Assembly: GCA_963682025.1 (NCBI GenBank)
Contig: OY821520.1
Span: 241,201,414 to 241,265,413 of the forward strand
Length of the DNA stretch: 64,000 bases
Direction of reading: 5' to 3'
Origin: Cordilura impudica
Taxonomy: Eukaryota > Arthropoda > Insecta > Diptera > Scathophagidae
The notes beneath the pieces are model-generated. The model was given only the letters and a program-made list of their open reading frames with translations, did no database searches and was not told the origin of the DNA. Below, in pieces: positions 16,353 through 27,042 of this stretch. Every line of letters starts with the position of its first letter. Position 1 is the first letter of the stretch. The position numbers and the translations under genes were made by a program.

Positions 16353-18095
16353 ATTGTTTCTATAGGTATTTATTTTTGTTTATTTTTATTAACAATTTAT
16401 TTATAATGAATGGAAATTTGATGACTTTAAATAGGAAAATGGGTTGTAGGTTTTGGGGTTGTACATTTTGTAGTTTTTTTATTAGCTTCGTTCACTTTAT
16501 TTCTGTGGGACTATGTATTTTTCCTGATCCATCCCAACAACATTCCTCTTACAAAAAGATATTAAAAAATTCTGCATGGCCTTTGAGAAATTTTCTTCGT
16601 TTAATGTCGCAAATATTTCGTAGTTATATTCAATAAAAATATCACTTAATTTATCTAATGTTTTAGTTTATTTTTTAGATTAAAAAAAAAAAAAAACAAC
16701 TTTTTTCAAAATTGAAATTTCAATGTTTACAATTTATTTTATTCTGACATTTTCACGTCAACACAAAATTGTTTACATTTCTTTTCGAATATTGCTCAGA
16801 AAATAACTGGAATAATAAACTATTCCAATTGCAATTTTGTAAATTTCATCCGCAAGTGCCATCTATGTGATATTTATAGCAAATAACTGCAGAGGCTTTG
16901 GTAACACTTATTTCAATTTATATTTGTCTTATAAGAAATTTTCGATAGACAATTTCTGTTCTCCTTAAAATATGTAACACTTTTTATGACAATTTTATTA
17001 TTTTGAACGTTTTTTTTTTTTTTAATAAGCCAAAGGGACTAATATTGCTGGATATTGTTTGCAAAAAAAATAAAATAAAAATCTTTTCTTATGAAACGCT
17101 TTACTCTTTGTGTTTTCTATGATTGTTTTTGTCCAAAAAAAAGAAAATTCAGAGAGAACATCGAAAAATTCCGTTTGATTGCGTTTAATGAAACAGAAAT
17201 TTTGTATATAATGATGGATATAAGTTTTAGTTGACATATATCAATATACAGGTGCAGTCGTTCTATTTTTGTGTTGCTATGGACAAATGGCTAATAAGAA
17301 ACAAAGAAACAAAGTTACAAATGATTGCCTTTTAGTTCGAATGGACCCCAACAAACTCATTCACAAGAAATAGAACCTGAAAGACCCAGATCTCCTCCAG
17401 CCACCAGCGCTCCAAAAAGATACAAACATTTGAGACGATATGATGGGGAATACATTCAGCCCAATTACGAATATTCTCAAGGAATTTCTTTCTCACGGAA
17501 AATACTTTTCTCGAGAAAAAAATCATCCAATTATAAATTCCGCGTGAACAAAAAAATTAATAAGTGGCATCATCGAATTTCGAAGCCAGTTGTTTTGCTT
17601 ATTGACAATTAATTTTCTATTTTTTTTGTGTGTGCAAACGAAAATAAATTTATGTTAAAGAAAAATTAAATAAAAAATTAATAGCATAGCTATGATGCGA
17701 GCACTCGTGGAGGAAATTGGTGTTGTAGAACAACACCAACGAAATGGCTAAAGGATTGCTAGAAGTCAATTGCGGGCTGAATCTATGGAAAACAATCAAT
17801 GCCTGAATTGGCTCTCATTAAAGTTAACAAAAATTGAAGTTTGGCTTTATTTGTGGTCTTCAGCCTACCAGATTAATAAAATATTAATTTTTGTTATTTA
17901 AATTTTGTTTTATCAAAATACTTTTTACATTTTTATATAAACTCCCTGTCTGTTTTGCAAGGGAAATTTTTTGAGGTAAAAAACCAAATGCAAGTGCATT
18001 GAGAATAACTACTTTTTCCCATCGAATTTTTTTCCAAAGGAATTTTTATTCATAATAGGGGAAAAGGGAGAAGTGAGAAATTTCATGCGGAATTT
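16353..18095. other. 5' part of hAT element 2, mostly unassigned
   Basis: AT-rich sequence between the MITE and the first recognisable transposase fragment. A 95-codon frame at 17325-17612 has a coding-like Pro/Arg-rich segment ('RPRSPPATSAPKRYKHL') that I cannot assign; it could be a captured exon or decayed ORF. Nothing else is recognisable. Confidence 0.35.
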
Positions 18096-18917
18096 TTGTT
18101 TAGAATTAGGCTGATTAAATTGGGCTTTAGTGTTCTTGTTGAAGAAGGTTGTGATGATCGCCCACAGTGTGTTATATGCCACGAAGTTCTGTCCAATCAG
18201 TCTATGAAGCCGTCGTTATTAAAGCGGCATATAACAACAAAATATCAGAGTTTGGAAAACAAACCAAAAGATTTTTTTTTGCAAAGACTAATGCCGTTTT
18301 CTTTTCTGACAAAAAATGTCGCCCTTTTTTGCCCTCTTTTGGAAAAGTCTATTTTTTTTATATATTCTGAATTAAGAGCAACCTTGTATTATATATCAAT
18401 CGAAAGGTCTCAAAGTGCTGTGTTCATAAATACAAAAAAAAAAATTGATTATTATCCACTTGGAAGTCATAGGGTGAAAATATTCAAAAAAGGGGAACAA
18501 TGGGGAAATATGCTCCCACTATCACCTGAAAGAAGTCAATGGCTCGAATTTTTTTTGATTTATGAGGGCTCGACTTTGAGACCTTTCGATTGATATATAA
18601 GATAAGGTTGCTCTTAATTCAGAATATATAAAAAAATACACTTTTCGAAAAAAGTGCAAAAAAAGGGCGACATTTTTTGTCAGAAAAGAAAACGGCATAA
18701 GTGAAATGAAAGCTAACCAAGCAAAAAATTACGTCGTTTTGTGGTACTACTAAAAAAGCAATAGAATCATCGTTTTTAGTGTCTTACCAGATTGTAAAAT
18801 GCGGTAAACCTTATAATATAGCAGAAAAATTCATATTTCCAGCTATTAAGTCCATGCTAGGAGAAGGCCAAGTAAAAAAACGTGGGTCGAAGAGTAAATG
18901 ATATGGCTCTGAATGTA
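18096..18917 (+). pseudogene. hAT transposase 2, N-terminal part, interrupted
   Basis: 18096-18291 encodes a BED zinc finger ('DRPQCVICHEVLSNQSMK', then His-x-Thr-x2 'LLKRHITTK'), similar to the finger of the intact copy. The MITE at 18292-18698 then interrupts it. After the MITE the frame resumes with 'KLTKQKITSFCGTTKKAI', then 'GKPYNIAEKFIFPAIKSM', and reaches 'RRVNDMALNV', where the LINE composite begins at 18918. Removing the insertions restores family order. Minor frame changes show decay. Confidence 0.88.
18292..18698. mobile_element. Long-TIR MITE, copy 1
   Basis: About 407 bp. Both ends carry long inverted repeats starting ATGCCGTTTTCTTTTCTGAC (left, and reversed at the right), which extend with interruptions for roughly 120-140 bp to 'caatcgaaaggtctcaaagt'. 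No coding capacity. It is inserted in the BED-finger-proximal coding region of hAT transposase 2. The same MITE occurs at 25316-25708. Confidence 0.88.
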
Positions 18918-19057
18918 TTTATTTATTTTATTAGCTTACAATTAAAATTACAAGGTAATATATATTTAAGAGCAATAGCTGCACAGGCCTTCAGCTCTGT
19001 ATGTGTTATAAGTTACGTACTAGTTATAAAGTCTAAAGTGATTTGGGCAATTCCATA

Positions 19058-19456
19058 TGTGACGGAATGACATTTTGAGCTGTAGAATTGAAGTTAAGGC
19101 TATTCTACAAAGCTATTTTGAATTGAAAATTCATTCTTCAGTTTGAAAATGATTGCTAATGATTAAGAGATTTAAAAAAAACTCAGAAACAATTTTTACA
19201 CTATTTTATTCTATTATTTTTGAGTAATTTCTCATTGTGTGACGGAATGACATTTTTGCTACCATGACTATGTCCTGGTATTAAAACCTGGGAACTTTTG
19301 TAAATTAAGAAGCAAGTCAGATTTTACACTAATGCATATTTTACATATGATATATAAGCAATATAAAATTATAATTTAGAGCAACTGGCCTGTAATAGTA
19401 TCGAATTTATTAACTGTCATTTGACGTGACGGAATGACTGTGACGGAATGACTAAA
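19058..19456 (+). repeat. Recurring 'tgtgacggaatgac' motif
   Basis: The 13-14-base motif (c/t)gtgacggaatgac occurs near 19058, 19238, 19425 and 19438, the last two back to back. It lies in the 3' non-coding part of LINE-C. Function unknown. Confidence 0.6.
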
Positions 19457-19617
19457 GTTTCTTAAACATGTATTAAAAGAAAATTAAGTAAACAAATAAA
19501 TTTTATATTTATTTTACATATTATTTAGAATGCTTGTAAGGAATTACATTATGTAACTTGGAACGTATTTTAATATTTTTTTAAACTTACTTCATATGAA
19601 TGAAAAAATATTTTTTT

Positions 19618-20125
19618 TCATAAAAGTTTGGTTCTTTTAGAAAATTTATAATTTTCAGGAGAGGAATTTGATAAGGATTCTATCGGATCTTTATTATTAA
19701 TACATATATTTCTTTTATTGTTAAATTTTGGACAGTTTTGGAGTATATGGGAAGCATTTGGAGTAGGTAGTAAGCAGTTACAGATGGGGGGAGTTGGAAG
19801 ATTTAAAAGATGTCCATGAGTGAGTTTGGAGTGACCGAGTCTTAGTCTTTCATATTTTATTACGTCCAGTCTATTGCAACCAGAGATATTATTTTTCAGA
19901 AAACAGCGAATATCTTTCATTTCGTGGTTTACCGTTTTGTACCAGGTTGATGTTCTGTTAAATAGTATTTGTTTGTATTTCCGTTTTAAATTTTCCATGA
20001 TAAAGTTATTCCAGTCTTTGTAATTATGATTTGGTGATGTAATTAATGGGGAGATATTGGCGCTTTTTGCGGTCATATCAGCAGTGGCTGTGACGGTGAT
20101 CTGTTTTGCTCTGCACTGTAGCAAA
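19618..20125 (-). pseudogene. LINE-C ORF2 C-terminus
   Basis: Encodes 'TATADMTAKSANISPL' (the end of the RNase H domain, where family members have a GNExAD motif). The tail domain has 'YERLRLGHSKLTHGHLL' and a Cys/His-containing 'PPICNCLLPTPNASHILQNC'. This 'RLRLGHSKLTH...' tail follows RNase H in I/LOA/R1-type LINEs. The continuation upstream is at 22792-23520 beyond a 2.6 kb insertion. The N-terminal residues of the open frame (20126-20211) are hydrophobic and belong to the inserted DNA. Confidence 0.82.
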
Positions 20126-20211
20126 AGAATTTCTGTTACAAGCAGAATAAGAAAGAAGAAAAAAATAATAACCTTGATCTTGAAATTATTTTCAAGTTCA
20201 AGTATGTACAT

Positions 20212-22519
20212 ATAAACAACACCTTATATGGTAATAGGTTGATGACATTTTTTTTAGCAAACTGATTTATGGCGTTTTTTTTTCTTCATTGTGTTGTATT
20301 AAATCATGAACACATTCATATACAATCATGCTGGTCAAACCACGTATTTTCTTGTATTGATCTCACTTGCTCTCATAGTCATATATGAGTGGGAGTGTTA
20401 TAAATACTAGAGAATATTATGAATGCATATGAATGTTCTCAATGAATTGGTGGTGATTTTGTTTTTTTAATAAACAGGTTTTTTTCTAGAGATAATGAAT
20501 GAAGGAAAAAGATTAGCTTGAATAAAAAGTCATTTTTATAATTAAGAGGAATTGAATTTTGTAAGCTGACAGAAATGGTTGAGAAAAAAAAAACCTCCGT
20601 AAAATTAAAAAATAAAAATGTTTAAGAGTTTAAGAAAAATATGTTGTAAAGTTAAGGTCGAAATGTAGATATTGAAGTAAAAGGTTGAGGAAAAAACCTC
20701 AAAAAAAAATTTAATTTAAGTTTAATAAAAAAAAAATGAAAGTTTAAGAAAATTAAAAATTAAAGTTTTAAGAAAGAAATTAAAAATAGATTTTTAAGAA
20801 AGTGAAAAGAATAAGACTTAAATTTAGTTAAAAAAATATAAATATAGTTGAAACGAAAATTTAAGAAATTTAAAATTTAATGAAGAAATTTGTAATAAAA
20901 ACATTAAAACCCGTGTAAATCAATTAAAATTAAAGATATAAATTTGATTTGAAAAATTAAATTGAAGTTTTGGCGATGGGAATTGAGTGTTGATTGTAAA
21001 AGAATAAAGATTACGGAAAAACCTAAAATTAAATGAAGAAAAAATTTAGTTTTAAGAAAGTTTGAAAGTAAAATTTATAAACACTGTAACATACTTAATA
21101 TTAAAGAAGAAAAAACTAAATACATATGTTTAAGTTTAAAAAAAAACAAAAAAAAAAAAAACAATATTATGGATTTAAGAATAAAAAAATAAAAAAAAAA
21201 TTCCACATAAAAACGTTGTATTAAAAAAAAAAACCGTTTTAAAATTAAGGTTTTGATTTGGAAAGAAGCAAATTGTGTGATAATTTTTTTTGAATAAAAG
21301 AAATTTAAAATTTTTGTTGGTGATATAAAAGAAAAAAAAAACACATTAAAACTTCTCATATTTAAGAGAAATCGTTGATAAAAAAAAAGAACTTTCATTT
21401 TTACAAGTTTATAATTAAAACAAATATTAAAATATTTAAAATCTAATCTCTGAAATTATAACAAAAATTGTATAAAAGAAAACGCAATGCCTAACATTAC
21501 AACAAAACAATTTAAAATAAGGAAATCTAAAATAAACCAATTATTCAAAAACCACAATAAAATTCATAACCATCACGGCGAACATATCAACACAATCAAG
21601 GAGAAAAGGTCAACCAACATAAGCGAGACGTTTCGTACAGTACAGTTCAGTGGGTAAACCTTAAATATATTAAATATTTTGTATATTTCTATAATATTAA
21701 TAACTATTTTAAAATTAATTATAAAAGTAAAATTGTACTGAAATTAATATATTTCTAAGAAAATAAAAGTGTTCTAACTAAATAAATTTTTTCTATATTT
21801 AAAATTAAAACGAAAAATTTTCAAAATTTAAAATCAAAACTAAATTAAAATCCCCGAAAATTTTATATATTACTTGAATATTTAAAATTGACCTAAATTT
21901 AAAAAATTATAGAAATTTAAGAAAATTCACAAATGGTACCATATTTAAAAAGAAAATTTTTTGGTTAAAGTTAAAATTAAAATATTATTTAATTTAAAAT
22001 ATCATTATTATTCTGTAGTGCTAAAATTCAAATTGAGCTAAAATTAAAATATTAAAAGCAAAATTTTTCTAAATTAAATTGCGCTAAATATAAATTGTGC
22101 AAAAATAGTGCTAAATTCAAATTGATAAAACTAAAATTTTCCTAAACTTTAAAAATTTTCCTAAATTTAAAAAAAAAAATTTTTTTCCTAAATTTAAAAA
22201 TTTTCCCTAATTTAAAATTTTCCTAAATTTAAATTTTGCTAAACTTAAAAATTTTGTTATAATTAAAATTTTTCCTAAAATTAAAATTGGGCTATAAATA
22301 AGAATTTTTCCTAAAATTAAAATATCCCTAAAAATTAAATTTTTGCTAAGATTAAAATTTTGCTAAAAATAAAAATTGGCAAAAAAAAAAAATTTTAAAT
22401 GTTTCTAAAGTTAAAATTTTTGCTAGAATTAATTTAAAAATTAAATAACCTTAAAATGAAGGTCCAATAAAATTTTTATAAACCCAATGTAGAAACCTAA
22501 TCAAACCAAATCTTTTCAT
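20212..22519. other. AT-rich insertion within LINE-C, no gene
   Basis: About 2.3 kb of A/T-rich sequence with degenerate 'ctaaaattaaaatttt' repetition from 21660 onward. A TATA-like 'ttataaatact' occurs near 20400 and a less AT-rich phrase near 21600-21660. It might be a remnant of an LTR element, but I find no proof. Confidence 0.45.
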
Positions 22520-22810
22520 TGAAGTGGGTTACCTCCAATTGAGATGGAGTCGAGGTAACATGGTAGGGAGGGCTAAAGGGGCAGAACACCTCGTCCCCAA
22601 TCCCCAAGTAAGTATGAACATCCATCCATTTAGCATCCGTGTAAATTGACAGTTTTTTTTTAAATCGCACGTGAAAATCTGTAGTGCGGTTTCCCTGGGC
22701 CTGAGCAAGACCCCACCCATCCGGCGAGCTAGGCCCCTACGCCAGCACGTGCGACCCGCAAAGGCTCAGGGAAACGGAAGCGGATCTTCCATCAACGCCG
22801 CACCATTACA
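22520..22810 (-). pseudogene. Short GC-richer retroelement fragment
   Basis: This ~290-bp segment is clearly richer in G+C than its flanks. One minus-strand frame reads 'LSIYTDAKWMDVHTYLGIG', which resembles the first strands of a retroelement RNase H domain (YTD motif). It sits between the broken ends of LINE-C and so probably arrived with the insertion. The identification is tentative. Confidence 0.4.
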
Positions 22811-23520
22811 TGGCCAGGTACCCAAATTAATATTATGTTCGTTTGTTTTTCAGCTAATAGATTTCTGAGATCCATCACATAGTGATTATCAGTATTTATA
22901 TTTGTAAGGGATAGTAAGGAAGAAAGTGAGTCAGAACAAATGGTAAATTTACCCCTGTTCTGGCATGCGTGTTTTGCGGCTTCGTAAATAGCTATAAGTT
23001 CTGCAGAGTATATTGTACTATAATCAGGTAGGATATAAGATTTAATAACACTATTTTCTGTAGTTACACTAAAGGATACAGATCTGTTAGATTTCGATCC
23101 GTCCGTGTAGAGGAATGTATAATTATTAAGGTTATTTTTTAGTTCGTAGAACAGCTTACGGTACTGATCTGAGCTACAAATGGATTTTGTAAAGTTATGT
23201 AAATATGTGTTGATTACGTTTTTATTAAAATTCCATGAATGAAACTGTTTAGGATTAGGTTTTATAATTTCGGGTGGTAGACCTAATTTCTTATTGGTTT
23301 GGATTGTACGATAGATAGTTGACGGTATACGTGGTATTTTTCTGGATTTCTGAAACTTTTTTATTAATCCTAATATTGGAGTGTTGGTGCTAAAAGCTAA
23401 AGATTTTAAAAGCTTTGCAGTTAAAAGTGTTGTCTGTTTTTCAACTGATAACTGGTATAGGGTATAAAAATTAAAATCAATTGATAAAATACGATTCATA
23501 AGTTCTCCGTCATATAACAT
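22792..23520 (-). pseudogene. LINE-C RNase H domain
   Basis: A 242-codon open frame. Its C-terminal half is a retrotransposon RNase H: 'FLYTDGSKSN' (first catalytic Asp), 'IYSAELIAIYEAAKHA' (Glu) and 'FTICSDSLSSLLSL' (second Asp), ending 'LIWVPGHV', where the domain is cut by an insertion. The N-terminal half would be the region between RT and RNase H. RNase H of this kind removes RNA from the cDNA hybrid in I/LOA-group LINEs. The RT itself is absent upstream. Confidence 0.85.
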
Positions 23521-23564
23521 GAGAGTAACCCTTTCACGACCAAATCTAAACTGCTTTAAAATTG

Positions 23565-23821
23565 ATATCTGTGGTCACAAGCGATAACCGCCTAAGTCGA
23601 CTTAAGAATGATTTGAGTTATGTATGTTATCATATTCTACTAAAAACGCTTTTTATCTACGTGAAATCCCCATTTCCCTATCACTGTTTATTAAAAAGTT
23701 ATTAATGAAAACATCCTGACCTAAGTCATAATGAAGCCTCATTACATTTATATAAAAAGCTATTTTTTTCGAAAGTATGATTTTCGACTTAGGCGGTTAA
23801 TGCTTGTGACCATAGATATTT
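23565..23821. mobile_element. Palindromic MITE, 257 bp
   Basis: Inverted termini of about 36 bp: 'atatctgtggtcacaagcga' then 'taaccgcctaagtcga' at the left, and the same with three to four changes reversed at the right. No coding. No clear target duplication, so the superfamily is not assigned. Inserted just upstream of the LINE-C RNase H open frame. Confidence 0.75.
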
Positions 23822-24385
23822 TTTTTTTGTGGATTCGTACTTAACGGCCCAACATTTCTAAACAAAATTGTCGTCAAAAATATTTTTTTTAAATTCCTTC
23901 AAGGAAAAAATCCATGGGCCATATATATCCCATTGGCCGGCTACGGTCAAAATTAGCAACTAGTTTACTCCGCTCAAATCAAGTCAGTGATTTGTGTTTT
24001 TATTTTTTACATAAATAACAGTAGCTTTGGTTTTGTATTTGTTGTAAATTTTTAAATATAGATCACAGAGAAACGATTACTACTTTTTTAGTATCTGCAT
24101 ATCTGCAGCCAAAAAAAATAATAAAAATGCCACTCAAATTTGGTTTATGCTTATTTTCTATATCCAATTAGTTGGACCTAAGAGATAGGGTCTCTAAACG
24201 CATGGCATATGGTATCGTATAGTCGGTCTAGACCAACTATAATTTTCTTTCTTGTTTTTAAAAGGTTTTTGATGTGTAAACATCAATGCGCTTAGGGGGG
24301 GGGGGTAAAATCCAATTTCACAATACAATCACAAAAACAGCGTAGGGGAAAATCGGTGTGTGGTATATGTTAGTGTATTGGTGTA
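23822..24385. repeat. Fragments of dispersed families E (about 24106-24252, minus) and C (from 24270)
   Basis: 24106-24252 matches the palindromic end of family E in reverse; its palindrome has one changed base. At 24270 the family C start (TGATGTGTAAACATC) appears with an expanded G-run, followed by 'cacaatacaatcacaaaaac' as in the other copies. No far end of family C is found. Confidence 0.7.
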
Positions 24386-24689
24386 TTTAGTAAGCAGAAC
24401 CGCCGAGTTCGCTGTCTGTTTAGCAAAATCACAAATCTTTTTCGTTAAATTTAAATATTCAAGCTATTGACCGCTAGGTGTGTTGTGAGTTTGACATGTT
24501 TACAAACTTACAGAGTGGTTTTTTTAATTTCAACTATATATTTACTATTGACAGAACTTTTTTAGTAAGCAGAACCACCGAGTTCGCTGTCTGTTTAGCA
24601 AAATCACAAATCTTTTTCGTTAAATTTAAATATTCAAGCTATTGACCGCTAGGCGTGTTGTGAGTTTGACATGTTCACACACTTACAGA
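24386..24689. repeat. Pair of 129-bp direct repeats, 175-bp period
   Basis: 24386-24514 and 24561-24689 are near identical (start 'tttagtaagcagaacc', end 'gacatgttyacamacttaca'). They form the right-hand end of the LINE-C composite, which is its 5' end. Tandem 5' units could be LINE promoter monomers, but no LINE coding follows directly, so this is a hypothesis. Confidence 0.75.
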
Positions 24690-25315
24690 ATATAAAACAA
24701 TTACTCATAAGTGAAATAAAACAAAGCGAATACTTCGCTCTTCAAATGGATGAAAGCACTGATGTTGCAAATTGTGCACATTTACTTGTGTATATTCGAT
24801 ATATTTTTCAAATGCACTTAAAGACATAATTTTTGTTTTGTGAGGAACTCAATACTAATTGTACAGTAATTGAAATATTTAAAAAATTGAAACACTTTGT
24901 TAAAGAAAATGCTTTGGATTGGTAGCGATGTGTAGGGTAATCTCAAAAGTTAAAGTTTTTGCTTCAAATTGCAAATTTACTCATTGTGTCGTACATCGGG
25001 AAGCTTTGGCTTCCAAAAGAATACCGAGTGATCTCAAAGAAGTTCTTGATAGTGCGGTAAAAATAGTAAATTTCATAAAATCAAGATCACTTAATTGTCG
25101 CTTGTTTAAAGAGTTGTGTTTCGAAATGGATAGTTCGTATACTAATCTTCTCATGAATACTGAGGTTAGATGGCTATCAAGAGGAAAAATGCTTACTCGT
25201 CTTGTACAACTACGATCAGAAGTTCAAATATTTTTAACAGAAATGAATAATAAATTTTGCAATAAATTTTTAGATGAAATATAGCTAGCAAAGTTGTCAT
25301 ATTTAGCAGATACAA
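24688..25315 (+). pseudogene. hAT transposase 2, catalytic core
   Basis: Resumes after the LINE composite with 'SEYFALQMDESTDVANCA' (first catalytic Asp), then 'FCEELNTNCTVIEIF'. After frame damage and loss of the second-Asp region near 24930, it continues with 'THCVVHREALASKRIP' (C-x2-H) and '[16 protein letters not shown]'. Identity to the intact transposase at 3760-5541 is obvious in these blocks. It ends at a second MITE after a stop near 25283. Confidence 0.88.
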
Positions 25316-25708
25316 TGCCGTTTTCTTTTCTGATAAAAAATGTCGCACTTTATTTGCACTTTTTCAAAAAGTGTATTTTTTGGTATATTCTAAATTAAGG
25401 GTAACCTTATCTTATACATCAATCGAAAGATCTCAAAGTGCTGCGTTCATAAACGGCAAAAAAAATTGATTATTATACACTTTGAAGTCATAGGGCGAAA
25501 ATATTAAAAAAATGGAAGACAACGGGGAAATATTCTTACACTGTGACCAGAAAGAAGTCAATGGCTCCAATTTTTTGCGACTTACAAGGATTCGACCTTG
25601 AGACCTTTCGATTGATGTATAAGATAAGGTTGCTCTTAATTCAGAATATACAAAAAAATACACTTTTCTAAAAAAGTACGACATTTTTTGTCAGAAAAGA
25701 AAACGGCA
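25316..25708. mobile_element. Long-TIR MITE, copy 2
   Basis: Same element as 18292-18698: begins TGCCGTTTTCTTTTCTGA and ends with the inverse. The internal 'caatcgaaaggtctcaa' arms are also in inverted orientation. About 393 bp, non-coding. It interrupts the hAT transposase just after 'YLADT'. Confidence 0.88.
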
Positions 25709-26670
25709 AAAGTTTACAAGGTTCATCAAATACTCTTTTTGAGGTAAATGGAAAAATAAAAGCCATGACTAAAAAATTAAATGTAATTGCAAATACTGTT
25801 GAAAACAACAATTTTGAATCATTTCCAAAATTAGAACAATTTATGACTGAAAATGAAATTGAACCCACAAGTGAGTTAAAAAATTGCATTACCAATCATT
25901 CCAAAATGTTAATAACAACCTTTAATGAATATTTCCCTGAAAGCCACGAAGAATACTTATGGATACAAAATCCATTTTTGGAGGAACAACGTTCCAAATT
26001 GTGCATAAAAGATAAAGAATCATTAATTGATATTTCATGTGATCCAGCACAAAAAATTGTTTTCCAAAACACGAATCTTTTTTCATTTTGGATTAAACAG
26101 AAAAATTAATATGAAGCAATATATCGAGAAGCATTTAAATATTTTTTACCCTTCACCTGCACATATTTATGTGAAACAGGGTTTTCATCAATGGTGGGAA
26201 TCAAAAATAAATACCGAACAACATTGAATTTGCAGCCAAATCTTATATGTATATTAAAAGAATTTATGAATAAACTTTGCATTCAAGATTTTTTTCAATA
26301 TTTTTCTTCTCTCAAACCTCTATAACTAGAGTTCTAATTAACGTAGGCTGTTGACATAGGTCTAAGAACACTCAGTGGATCAAGCTCCTTCTTTTGAGCT
26401 ATTAACTGCTTAAATTCGTTGGGTTTGAGGAAAGTCATGCGTGGACAATCAACTTTACTTTTACTGTACGTTAACTTCTCTTGACATATTTTGGCATTAC
26501 TGTACGTTAACTTCTCTTGGCAACTTTTGGTATTATATTATAAAAATTAATATAATATAATGCTGCGGAGCAGCAGGGGTCCTCTAGTATAAGATTAAAG
26601 TTAACAAACATTGAACCAGATATAAAATATCTGATATCAAAAATGCAACGCCAGCGATCTCATTAAATTC
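25709..26670 (+). pseudogene. hAT transposase 2, C-terminal part, interrupted by a Helitron
   Basis: 25709-26109 encodes the insertion-domain part ('SLQGSSNTLFEVNGKIKAM', '...WIQNPFLEE'). After a frameshift the dimerisation segment appears ('CETGFSSMVGIKNKYRT'). The reading frame enters the Helitron at 26240 and resumes exactly at 26588 with no base lost or gained, ending at a stop near 26670. Frameshifts elsewhere mean it is not functional. Confidence 0.88.
26241..26587 (+). mobile_element. Non-autonomous Helitron, family A, copy 1
   Basis: 347 bp. Starts TCTTATAT and ends CCTCTAG, inserted between A and T with no target duplication. A perfect hairpin (TGCTGC-GGA-GCAGCA) lies about 9 nt before the terminal CTAG. 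These are the classic Helitron marks: 5' TC, 3' hairpin then CTRR, and AT insertion site. The second copy at 43809-44151 shares both exact ends. No RepHel protein inside. Confidence 0.92.
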
Positions 26671-27042
26671 TGACATTTATAAAATGAATTAGAAATACAG
26701 TTTTGTTATGTTTTTATTGCCTTTGAATAATTAATTTGTTATGTTTAATTTCCTTATTTTATTTTATTTTTATTAGTTGAATAATAAAGTACTGAAATCG
26801 CCAAGATCTCCTAATTTTTATGTTTTAATTTTATTTATTTTTGTAATGTTTTTAATAATTTTAATTTCTTTTTAATTTTGTTGTTTTTTATTATTAATAA
26901 ATGAAATGGATTAAATATTTTAAAATTGTTTGGTTATTTATTGAGCCCATACTTGTTTATACATACAAAATTTTTTTGCTGGTACGCGAATTGTTGGTTG
27001 TGAGTTTTGTGGTACGCGAACCAAAAAGGTAGAATAGCTCTG

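Larger units (their letters stand above)
18918..24687 (-). mobile_element. LINE-based composite insertion (LINE-C) inside hAT element 2
   Basis: A 5,770-bp block flanked by GAATGTA (18911-18917) and GAATATA (24688-24694), a near-perfect target duplication. It splits the hAT transposase between 'NDMALN' and 'IKQLLISEI'. The left end is an A-rich tail on the minus strand (plus: tttatttattttattag), so the LINE points leftwards. Inside are LINE RNase H and C-terminal coding fragments, a later 2.6 kb AT-rich insertion, a palindromic MITE, and fragments of families C and E. Reverse transcriptase and endonuclease are not recognisable, so the LINE is internally deleted or truncated. Confidence 0.78.
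15300..27042 (+). mobile_element. hAT transposon 2, dead and riddled with nested insertions
   Basis: The left end (CATAGCTATTCAACC, 15300-15314) and the right end (CAGAGCTATTCTACC when reversed, ending 27042) are inverted repeats with two mismatches. Subterminal 'ggtacgcg' motifs occur on both sides. Possible 8-bp flanks (agttacac / atttaaag) match at only 5 of 8 positions, in keeping with age. The body carries a transposase related to that at 3760-5541, broken by a MITE, a LINE composite, a second MITE and a Helitron. Without insertions the element would be about 4.3 kb or less. It sits inside the lectin intron. Confidence 0.85.

Noticed and set aside
16340..16636. 98-codon frame starting at the right end of the Tc1-type MITE
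   Set aside because: Begins inside the MITE end, hydrophobic and low-complexity, with no recognisable domain.
20212..22519. LTR retrotransposon inserted in LINE-C
   Set aside because: A TATA-like motif is present, but I could not find paired LTRs, a primer binding site or any coding.
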